Assembly (NCBI RefSeq): GCF_036370855.1
Contig: NC_088111.1
Coordinates: 19,317,501 to 19,381,500 of the forward strand
Reading direction: 5' to 3'
DNA: 64,000 nt
From: Dromaius novaehollandiae
Taxonomy: Eukaryota; Chordata; Aves; Casuariiformes; Dromaiidae
Shown here: positions 32,730 to 40,700 of the stretch, piece after piece
Layout of the letters: each line of letters begins with the position of its first letter
How positions within the stretch are numbered: position 1 is the first letter of the stretch
The notes under the pieces: generated by a model
Database searches by the model: none
What the model was told of the DNA's origin: nothing
What the model saw: the letters and a program-made list of their open reading frames with translations, nothing else
Program-made: the position numbers and the translations under genes

Positions 32730-34873
32730 CTGAACAGAGAATTACGCTGTTACATGCTCATTCCCCAGGACCCACCACCTTTGACTGACATCCTGTTCGC
32801 CTTCTCTTTCCCCGGGAAAGATGGACTCATACTTTCAGGTCCTGGTCTCCAATGCAGGACAAAATAAAATTCTCATGTGCATGAGTAGAGCATCCTGCCA
32901 GTGCTCCAGGATGTGATCCTCTGCCTTTTAAACTGCAGCACACCCCAAGCATACCCATGGATTGATCTTTCAAGGAGACATTTCCTTAGGTAGAGCTGTC
33001 TTTCTAGGGATTTTTCCCTGCTCTTGCTAAATCTGTTACTAATACTTGAGACAACTCCCCCTCCACCCCCAAAGGGGGAGGGTTGGACTAGATGATCTCC
33101 AGAGGTCTCTGCCACTGGCACCACATTCTGTCATTCTTTGACTCCAACCACTCCATCTGACTTCCTCCTTTAGACCACTGTGGATGCCCTCTACCACATA
33201 ACGTGACCTGTTCCCATCCTCCCCTTGGTAGCTGCTCTCCATGCGCTTCCATTAATATATATATATATGCACACTGGTTCCCCCGGATATGAACTACTGT
33301 GGCCCTCTGAACTAATGTGCATCATGTGCCTGACACCATCCTTTCTCTTACCTCCCAGCCATGCTTTTCTCGTGCTAATCTAGTCCCTGCAGTGTACCTA
33401 TCGTGTGAACTGAGCAAGCGTGACCTATTCTGCCTTAGTTTTGGTGCAGACACCCAGGGGGTGATACGCGGGGCCTGGGTATGGGTTGGATGGGACAGAC
33501 GCTCTCAGCACAGGATAGCCATGGCCCAAGGCTTCGCTCTGCTGCAGACGGCCTCTCGGAGAGTCTGTCAGCGAAGGAGCGCTTGCACCTCTGTGGAAGT
33601 GCTAGACCCACCTCGCAGTGATTTTTCAAGCAGAGAACCTAACTGAGCCAGAGCACGGTGGCCCAGATTAATCCCTGCCTGTGCACAGGCTGCATGGGCA
33701 GCCTGACTCCAGAGCGTCCTCGTCCCTCCCCACTGACTTGCACGTGCCAGCAGACACTTGCCTACTCACTCTCTCAGCTTCTTTCTGTCGTCTGCCAGCT
33801 TTTCTCCAGCGTAGGTTAAGTGGTAGGTCCTCCATATGTACTTCCTGGGGGGGGGGACACACACACTCAGGAGGTGGCCGAACTGCCCCAGAAGGGCGAG
33901 CGAGGCGGGGTGAGCAGGCAGAGGGGGGGTCTAAACCTCCCCACCCCCCCGCCATGGCCCAGCCCAGGCCCGCAGCTCCCCGCTCACCAGCTGAGGTGCT
34001 GGACGCCGCCCTGCCGCGCCTGCCGCAGCTGCACGTGCCGCCGCAGCGCCTTCTTCAGCTCCAGCACCGAGGCGTTCTGCACCACCACCACGGCTGCGGC
34101 GAGAGCCCTCAGCACCCCGGCCCGTGCCCCGCCGCCCGCTCCCTGCACCCCGCTCTCAGCACCCTGCTCCCGGCACCCCGCTCCCCGCACCCCTGCCTGC
34201 CTGGCACCCTGCTCCCAGCACCCTGCTCCTGGCACACCGCTCCCCGCACCCCTGCCCGCCTGGCACCCTGCTCCCAGCACCCTGCTCCTGGCACTCCTGC
34301 CCACCTGGCACTGCCACCCTCTGCCCAGCGCACCCCACCCAGCCCCTCTGCCCTCCCCAGTGCCCCCCGGCCTGGTAACACCCCTCCCCGGCCTGTTACT
34401 CACCCCCCCTTCCGACCCAGTAGTCCCCCCAGCCCAGTAACGCCCCCCGGCCCAGTAACATCTCCTGCCCGCCCACCCCCCCCCCCGGCCCAGTTCCCCC
34501 CCGCCCCCGGGCCCGGCACCCCTCTCCCCGCGGGCCCGGTGCCCGGGCCGGTACCCACGCATGGTTTCGCCGTCCGCCTTGCAGACGCGCACGGTCATGG
34601 CCTGCCCGTACTCGAGCGCCACCTGCGAGCCGATCTCCTCCGGCGTCACCTGCGGGCGGCACCGCCGCGACACGCCAGCGCCGCGGGCCGTGGGCCGTGG
34701 GCCGCGCCGCCCCCCTCCCCTCCCCGCGCCCCCCGCCCCGCCGCCGGCCCCACCTGCGCCGGGAGGTCGCAGAGCAGCGGGTCCTGCACCAGCCGCGCCA
34801 GCGCCGCCTGGAAGAGCTCCAGCACCTCGGCGTGCGCCAGCTCCTCCTCGGGCTCCGCCGCCGCCATCGCCAT
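32675..34873 (-). CDS. SNRNP25: U11/U12 small nuclear ribonucleoprotein 25 kDa protein, complete, 5 exons
   Basis: SNRNP25 is a ubiquitin-fold protein of the U11/U12 di-snRNP, which recognises minor (U12-type) introns in the nucleus. Exons 34873-34754, 34649-34559, 34093-33988, 33844-33770 and 32729-32675 join with consistent phases to 148 codons plus stop. Diagnostic runs are LVQDPLLCDLPAQV, ALEYGQAMTVRVCK, WRTYHLTYAGEKLADDRKK and YGIRNRDEVSFIKKLRK. Human SNRNP25 is, as I recall, 132 residues and starts near the LFQ of this protein, so the bird form has about 17 extra N-terminal residues if the first ATG (34873) is used; a second in-frame ATG is at 34867. A G follows both start codons. The gene shares its promoter with POLR3K and converges on RHBDF1. 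None of its own introns has a U12-type donor. Confidence 0.96.
32930..33146 (+). mobile_element. CR1 LINE 3' terminus inside SNRNP25 intron 4
   Basis: Positions 33068-33103 read GAGGGTTGGACTAGATGATC and CTCCAGAGGTCTCTGCCACTG, followed by CATTCTGTCATTCTTTGAC at 33122-33140. This is the characteristic avian CR1 3' end with its terminal short repeat. The left limit is uncertain. Confidence 0.8.
33254..33268. repeat. Short (AT)n microsatellite
   Basis: An AT run of about 15 bp inside SNRNP25 intron 4, just right of the CR1 tail. Confidence 0.85.
33770..33844 (-). CDS. SNRNP25: SNRNP25 coding exon 4 (residues 106-131)
   Basis: The acceptor lies in a C-rich tract on the minus strand (CCCCCCAG) and the donor is GTGAGT. 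It encodes KYIWRTYHLTYAGEKLADDR then KKLR. This exon is inferred from frame and homology and is short, but both splice sites are good. Confidence 0.93.
33988..34093 (-). CDS. SNRNP25: SNRNP25 coding exon 3 (residues 71-106)
   Basis: Encodes PVVVVQNASVLELKKALRRH and VQLRQARQGGVQHLS, matching the vertebrate VVVQSATVLDLKKAI region. It ends with two bases of Trp106. Confidence 0.95.
34150..34320. repeat. Minisatellite, 59-bp unit, in SNRNP25 intron 2
   Basis: Two nearly identical 59-bp units begin at 34181 and 34240 (each opening CTCCCCGCACCCCTGCC), with partial copies on both sides. Each unit contains a smaller motif of about 15 bp, CAGCACCCTGCTCC, so the array grew at two scales. It lies in the intron between exons 2 and 3. 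The repeats make the long plus-strand frame across this region, which is not a gene. Confidence 0.9.
34559..34649 (-). CDS. SNRNP25: SNRNP25 coding exon 2 (residues 41-71)
   Basis: Encodes VTPEEIGSQVALEYGQAMTV and RVCKADGETM, the first part of the ubiquitin-like fold. The last base starts the codon for Pro71. Confidence 0.95.
34754..34873 (-). CDS. SNRNP25: SNRNP25 coding exon 1 (residues 1-40)
   Basis: The minus-strand ATG is at 34873 and the donor GTGGGG follows 34754. It encodes an acidic, alanine-rich leader (MAMAAAEPEEELAHAEV), then the conserved VQDPLLCDLPAQ. It ends in phase 0. The leader is the part least like mammals. Confidence 0.93.
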
Positions 34874-34911
34874 CGCGGCGCCGGAAGGGGCGGGCGCGGG
34901 CGGAAGCGGCG
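34874..34911. promoter_or_regulatory. 38-bp bidirectional promoter between SNRNP25 and POLR3K start codons
   Basis: The two start codons (minus-strand ATG at 34873, plus-strand ATG at 34912) are only 38 bp apart. Between them are an ETS-like site CCGGAAG (34881-34887), a GC box GGGGCGGG (34887-34894) and a second ETS-like core CGGAAG (34901-34906). No TATA box is visible. If each message has any usual 5' UTR, the start sites must lie within or beyond the opposite gene's first exon, so the two transcripts would overlap. Confidence 0.85.
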
Positions 34912-35022
34912 ATGCTGCTGTTCTGCCCGGCCTGCGGCAACGTCCTGGTGGCCGAGGAGGGGCCGCGCTGCCACCGCTTCGCCTGCACCACCTGCCCCTA
35001 CGTGCGCAACGTAACGCGCAAG
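34912..35022 (+). CDS. POLR3K: POLR3K coding exon 1 (residues 1-37)
   Basis: Encodes MLLFCPACGNVLVAEEGPRC and the rest of the N-terminal zinc ribbon, to NVTRK. The donor GTGCCG is weak compared with consensus. Confidence 0.96.
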
Positions 35023-35490
35023 GTGCCGCGGGGCCGGGCCGGGGGGCGGCGGGGGGGGCCGGGCCGGGGGGGTGTGGAGGGCCCCCGCTGACCGGCCGCG
35101 GCCCGCAGGTGACGAGCAGGAAGTACCCGCAGCTGAAGGAGGTGGACGACGTGCTGGGCGGCGCCGCGGCCTGGGAGAACGTGGACTCCACGGCCGGTAG
35201 GGCCGGGGGAGGAGGGGCCGGGCCGGGGCTGGGGGGGGGAGGGAGGGGTCGGGCCGGGCCGGGCCGACGGGAAGGCGGCGGCCGGCCGGGCGGGGGGGGG
35301 ATCTCTCCGGGGCCGGGTGGGGGGGTGGCTGGGCGCTCACCCGCTGCCCGCCTCGCCCGCAGAGCCGTGCCCCAAGTGCGAGCACCCCCGCGCCTACTTC
35401 ATGCAGATCCAGACGCGCTCGGCCGACGAGCCCATGACCACCTTCTACAAGTGCTGCAACGCCCAGTGCGGGCACCGCTGGCGGGACTGA
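34912..35490 (+). CDS. POLR3K: DNA-directed RNA polymerase III subunit C11 (RPC10), complete, 3 exons
   Basis: POLR3K is a small subunit of nuclear RNA polymerase III needed for RNA 3' cleavage, termination and reinitiation. Exons 34912-35022, 35109-35196 and 35363-35490 join to 108 codons plus stop, the usual length. The N-terminal zinc ribbon has Cys5-x2-Cys8 and Cys25-x2-Cys28. The C-terminal TFIIS-like ribbon has Cys69-x2-Cys72 and Cys97/Cys102, and carries the acidic hairpin RSADEP (85-90), whose Asp-Glu pair enters the polymerase active site in the family. Introns are 86 and 166 bp and extremely G-rich. It is head to head with SNRNP25 and tail to tail with GTF3C1, another Pol III gene. 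Confidence 0.98.
35109..35196 (+). CDS. POLR3K: POLR3K coding exon 2 (residues 38-67)
   Basis: Encodes VTSRKYPQLKEVDDVLGGAA and AWENVDSTA, the linker between the two zinc ribbons. The donor is GTAGGG at 35197. Confidence 0.96.
35363..35490 (+). CDS. POLR3K: POLR3K last coding exon 3 (residues 67-108 and stop)
   Basis: Encodes the TFIIS-like ribbon, from EPCPKCEHPRAYF to CCNAQCGHRWRD. TGA is at 35488-35490. Confidence 0.98.
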
Positions 35491-35610
35491 GCCGCGCCGC
35501 CGCCCCCGGCCCCGGGCCGCCCGGGACGGCGGGGCCCGGGCTGCGCGGCGGCTCCCGCTGCGGGAGCTGGGGGGGGCCCCGCGGGGAGGGGGGCAGCCGG
35601 GCTCTCCCGC

Positions 35611-35616
35611 AATAAA
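35611..35616 (+). terminator. POLR3K: Poly(A) signal AATAAA for POLR3K
   Basis: A canonical AATAAA 121 nt after the stop codon, followed by GTGGTCGGG and then TGCGTGGTGGTGTG, a plausible G/T-rich downstream element. Confidence 0.85.
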
Positions 35617-35639
35617 CGCGCCCGTGGTCGGGACTGACC

Positions 35640-36335
35640 CCTCGCTGCGTGGTGGTGTGAAAGCTGCTGTTCCGCCGCGGGCCGAGGCTGCTGCGCGTAG
35701 CCGGGCAGGACCCCGGGGGCCCGGCGTGACGCTCTGCGCCGCTTCGGTGTTGGGGCCGGGAAGGCGGGGAGGGCGGATGGGACACTGAGGCCCTTAATTC
35801 TAGGAATTGCAGCGTTTCTGTTAAAAACGCGCTCCCTGAACTTAATGCTGTGCCTGGTTTGTGCTCAGCACACCAAGAAATCGTGGTTTAAAATACGTAG
35901 AGAACTCTAGCTGAAGGCTGAAACCAGCGATCTTACAGACTAGTTATCAAACCGCAGCCCAGGTCTGCCTGGGGCGTGACAGAGCAGGGTATAAAGCAAC
36001 AGTAAAGCGTTACCTCGGCAGGTTTAAGGGGAGGGGGAAGAAAGGGGGACTTCCCTTTGCTGTGCCACAACCAGAAACCAGCATCTGTGTGGAAGAAGCT
36101 GTATGTGGGCAAACACAGTCAAATACTTCATTTAAAATCTTGCAAAAGCTGGAAAGGTAAAAGTACACGTAAACTTTGGGCAGCTGGAGTAGGGGCTTAG
36201 CGTTACAGGAATTTCTTTTGGAGAAGAGGCAGAGTCAGACTCGCTACTTCATCCCCAGCTCCAACAAAAAACAACATGAGCATCTTTAGAAAAAAAAGAA
36301 ATCCGGCTTTTTATAGCCACCCTAATTATATGGTT
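35640..36335. other. Gap between the POLR3K and GTF3C1 3' ends
   Basis: No gene is seen. GC content falls sharply here: up to about 35790 the sequence is CpG-island-like, and from about 35800 it becomes AT-rich and stays so to the end of the window. Confidence 0.6.
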
Positions 36336-36339
36336 CACT

Positions 36340-37487
36340 CCCAGCCAAAACAATCTTTTATTTGTCCATTGACAGGTGTAGCACACTGTCTCGAAGACAG
36401 TACTGTTACAATACTACAATATTAAAGCACCTACAAGAATGCCTGCTGGAGAACCACTATAGCAACTAAAAAGAAAGGAAAAGGGTATTCCACAAAATAC
36501 TACTGTTTGGTGCCGGTGCCCCTACATCGCAAGGAATACAGGAGTAGCACTAGCATGGATATGATTCCTGCACTTTGTATTCTTGCATGAAGGAATTTGA
36601 CAGCATACACTCGGGTTAGTCCAGTTAGGATGCCTGCCTAAATATTTATGACAAGTACGGGCTGACCGACACACGTTGTTTGTCATCAGCTTTTGTCCTT
36701 TGCGTTCAAATCAGATGGGTTTTCTCATTTCTCTCTGGGAACTAGCAGGGCATCACGAACTGACTGGAAGCAGGAATTGACGTATCAGTGAATTAAAACA
36801 AACAGGTAGGATGTAAAAGCAAGTAATTCAGAAGCCACCAGAATGCAGGAAGAGGTGATGAGCTAGGGAAACAGGCATGCAGCAAAGTTCTGGATGGATG
36901 TGACTGAAAGGGCATATTGCATTTGACAGTATCTTGCAGTTACTGAGACAGGTCCAGATAGGTCCTTCATAGCTAATCGTCTTAAGATTTTACCACAGCA
37001 TGGACACGAAGAGCTACAGAGGTCTGAGCCAAAGACAAAACTCAGGTCACAGCTCTGAAAGATGATCAAGATGATGGTGGTATTCCAAGAGGAAGACCCA
37101 GAAAGAAGCCTAAAAAGGCGGGTAAATCATGAAGACACTTGAGACTGAATTTCACCTGGACAGGAGGTGAGAGGTCTGGAGTAGCCAGGTAAAGCTGAGT
37201 AGTCTGCATGAAGAGCGTAGTTGAGTTTGCAGAAAACCACAAAAGATAAGGCAGAAACTGTGAATTATACGCTGTAAAAGCAATTAGAGATAAGAAAAGC
37301 ATATACTTAAAATATGATGAAATATGACCTGCAGTATCTTAATGTTAGGTTTTATTCTCAGTATATACATTCAAAAGTAAAAAGGATAAATAACTTTTCT
37401 TACTAAAAAAAAAAACATGGAGCACAAATGCATTAACAGTCACTTCTACAGGCTAAACCAAGTTAACATGACTCAGCTTTACATCTT
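36340..37487 (-). other. GTF3C1: GTF3C1 3' UTR, approximate
   Basis: AT-rich sequence after the GTF3C1 stop with no conserved frame. Its end is set by the AATAAA at 36362-36357, so the length of about 1.1 kb is an inference. Confidence 0.5.
36357..36362 (-). terminator. GTF3C1: Poly(A) signal AATAAA for GTF3C1
   Basis: The plus strand reads TTTATT here, which is AATAAA on the minus strand, 1.13 kb after the GTF3C1 stop codon. It is the only canonical hexamer I noticed in the stretch to POLR3K. Confidence 0.55.
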
Positions 37488-37709
37488 TTATACATGGATC
37501 ATCTGTACCCATTTATTCCAGTTAACTTCAGAGGGGAACACTCTTCCCAGCCTGAGAGTACAGTCTATGGTCGGCTCATAGTATATTGTTGGGGTTTCAC
37601 TCAGTTTGGGATTGTTTAACTGTTCTTCCATAACTGGACAAGAAAAGAGAGACACTACTGATGGCTTTTTCATGTAGAATTGTTTGATGCAACCAAGAGC
37701 TTCCAGACC
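37488..37709 (-). CDS. GTF3C1: GTF3C1 last coding exon: [18 protein letters not shown] and stop
   Basis: The acceptor TTCTACAG lies just above 37709. It encodes [20 protein letters not shown], a variable piece, then [20 protein letters not shown] and [11 protein letters not shown], with the stop at 37490-37488. The bird C terminus is about three residues longer than the recalled human one. Confidence 0.97.
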   Translation of the reverse strand, partial: GLEALGCIKQFYMKKPSVVSLFSCPVMEEQLNNPKLSETPTIYYEPTIDCTLRLGRVFPSEVNWNKWVQMIHV

Positions 37710-40700
37710 CTGTAGAAAAATGCACGTTTTAGCTACAGCAGTTGCACAAAGAGACATGTTAAATGCTGTTCTACCCATACCATTTTCAGAAACTTTGTCT
37801 AAAGTTTATACTGAGTGGCTCATCCCTCCTCCCCTGGGAGAGCACTGGGTATGGCAAAGATTACAGCAGAACAAAGCAAGTTCACATAACTGGGTATGTG
37901 CTCATTTATCACTTTGCCAATTTGTCAATTATAGTATCTGTTCAAGATAAAACCTTCCAGCACAGTGGTTGACATCTGGATACTAATACAGAATGTGTTC
38001 AACAACAGATCTGCAAGGCTTAGGACCAGTTACAAATCATTTTAGTGCTGCTGTATATGGACATTCCAGACTTCTGGGTTGCTTCTCACCGAACAGTTGG
38101 CATTCGCTCTCACAACCACACCCAGCAAGATAACGTATGTGCTGTAAATATCTAGCGTGTATTTGTTGATCTTACCTAGATAGGCACCTAGATTTATTAA
38201 TACTTGGCATATTGCAGATAGAAGCTGTGTGTATGGTTTCACAACCAGTTATCAAATTTATTGGTAGGGAAGAAGTTAGATTCAAGTTTTCTAATCTGTG
38301 AAATGTATCGGTAATTCCTTGATTTTGTGGATTTGAATTAATTTAAGCTGCCTAGGAATCTGTATTTTTCTCCTATACGTACATATCTGACCACTATGCA
38401 CTATGTATTATAGTCTTAATCCTCTCTACTGATCCTGCTGCTTTGCCCATCTCCTGAGCCTAACTATCCTCTTGGTGGTATTGCTGTGGCACAGGATACG
38501 TGGGCATGCTGTGCTGGAACACCTAGGAAGCAGGAATAATGAGTCAGCACATGGTTGGTAGTATACGCAACTTGCATTAATACCAAAATGTATGAGCCGT
38601 TGGACAGGAGTGTGGCATATATATTGGAATATTGGAATATTAATTTCCAGTGTTAAAAGGGGAAATCAGTTATGGGAAGGACTGCGGTACTACTGCTACA
38701 TTTAAGATTTCAAATCATTGTAGCAAAGAAAGCAAGCAGATTTCACTTGCAAAGTAAGCTATGGTGGCAGGCATAAGCTTCCAGATGCAAAAAAACTGAG
38801 AAACTCGAGTTTTCTCACCATGTATTGTTCTACAATTAAGGATGCATGCCTTTAAGCACATTTGTGAAAACAGAAGGTGTTATTTACACTGTTGTCCAGC
38901 ACAGACACGTTTCAATTTGCTGCTCATGTCAAAAGACTACCAATGTGAAATATATAGAAGGAAAATTTAAGATAAACTCCGTAGTGATTAAACAACCCAA
39001 GTTAGTATTTCATGGTGACAAGCCACTCTTTAGTAACCAACTAGAATTTCAGCAGCATTTATATCCACTTTAGAAGAAAACTCAAATTTTTGAATCAACA
39101 ATATAGTAATTCAGTGAACAGTGGTAAAGCAGGCCTCCATCCTCACTGCTAATAGTACTGTACTCTGGCTTTGATTAATTAGCACTAGAGGGAGAAGGCT
39201 GTTTTTCATGGTCCATTGACAATTGTCACCCATCCTCCTGGGACTCCGAGCAAAGGAGTTGCTGACTGCTAAGTACAGACTGAGTGTGGAAGCTGAACCA
39301 GATTAAAGTTCAAACATCTGATGACTCACATACCTGCAGTATCTCTAAGACAGCGACGGGCTGCAGTACTCCCATATAATGCTGCAAGAGCATGCCTTCC
39401 GTTATACCTGGTTTTGTCATGATATGATAGAGCACAGCTTCCATCATTCCCTTACACACAGGTTTATTCAGGTTCCCATCCACAATCCTCCATGGTCTCC
39501 CAATGAAGCAGACGTTCTCACAGGCCCTGCAAAAGATGGTTTAAGTTCAGCTCTGTCAGTTGCTACTTTGACAGTGAGAAATGCAAATTGCTGGCTGCAT
39601 TGAGACACCTCTTCAAACTCCCTGTACTAGCAGTTAAGAAAAAACACCTGCAAGCATATCCTCGTCTTGTGATTTTTATGCAAATGTACTTACCCTGTCC
39701 TTAGTCCTTACTGAGTTTTCCCGACAGGAATGATTATTCTAGCTAGATTTCCCATCATCAGAATTATTGCTTACTAGAGGGTCTTACTGCATCCACTTCC
39801 AGTGTTTGCTTACATACTAGGTATAAATTTCTGCAGCTGCTCTGAGAATCTACTAAGCAGTTCTACAGACCTGAAGCATTTCATACTAGCGGTTCACCCT
39901 CTGAGAAGCACTATTAGCACCATTATACTGCCAACAACCACCTTGTGTCTTATTGACCAAGAAAGCTTTCTCTGCATGAGGCTCTGATATCCTCCAAAGG
40001 CCATCAAAGACATGCTTCAATCTGCAACATGCAGTAACAGTGCTCAGACAGGAAACTGAATTCCTCATTTTTAGCATTTTGGGATCCAAGGGCAGACCTG
40101 TAAATTCCCATATTGCAGTTTCTCCAGGCCCTTCCTGGGGAATTGTAATCAGAAACCTAGTGGCACTAGACTTATTTGTGGAATACGATTATTTTTGCTC
40201 CTTTGATATTTGGAATTCATTGATTTTTGAAAATAAACATGTACCAGAGAGAGCTTCTCAGAATGCATACAAAGACATGGGTAACATTAACAAAGACAGT
40301 GGAGAAAACATATGGGTTCTCCATCTTCAATACTTTCTGATCATCAGAAGATAAAACTAAGATCACCAAAGCATTTGATTTCAGAAGTTATTTTGGTAAT
40401 GCTAACTGTTAGTTATTCTGCAGACATCTCTACAACTCACCTGTCCTGGGCTGCCTGAGATAGGTCTGTCACAGAACTTCCTGCAAAGAAAAGAACATGT
40501 ACATTTTATGTTAAGTAGCTCAAACTCTATATCCAGTGCAAGGAAAATAAAAGGTGGCTAAGCTGTAAAAGGCAATGATTTATGCTAGAAAATAACACAA
40601 GCAAACTGAGCTGCGTGTTGTTGTCACTGGCACGGGGAGTTCTAAACTTCCACTCTGACTGCATTTGATCTGTCTGCAGGATCTTCTCTCTTCCTGCAGC

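Larger units (their letters stand above)
33880..35790. promoter_or_regulatory. CpG island over the SNRNP25/POLR3K promoter
   Basis: This stretch is extremely GC-rich and full of CG dinucleotides on both sides of the shared promoter. It covers most of SNRNP25 and all of POLR3K. It includes long G or C runs at about 34473-34486, 35041-35072 and 35228-35330 that could form G-quadruplexes. This is typical of a broadly expressed housekeeping promoter. Confidence 0.85.

Noticed and set aside
33681-35615. A 644-codon plus-strand open frame
   Set aside because: It runs antisense through SNRNP25 exons and a minisatellite, then over POLR3K exons and introns in a mixture of frames. It is Pro/Arg/Gly-rich because of the CpG island. 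POLR3K and SNRNP25 explain the real coding content.
38540-38549. TGAGTCAGCA, an AP-1/Maf-type site, considered as an erythroid enhancer because the alpha-globin domain is nearby
   Set aside because: A single short motif without clustered GATA sites that I could see. Chance occurrence in 64 kb is likely.
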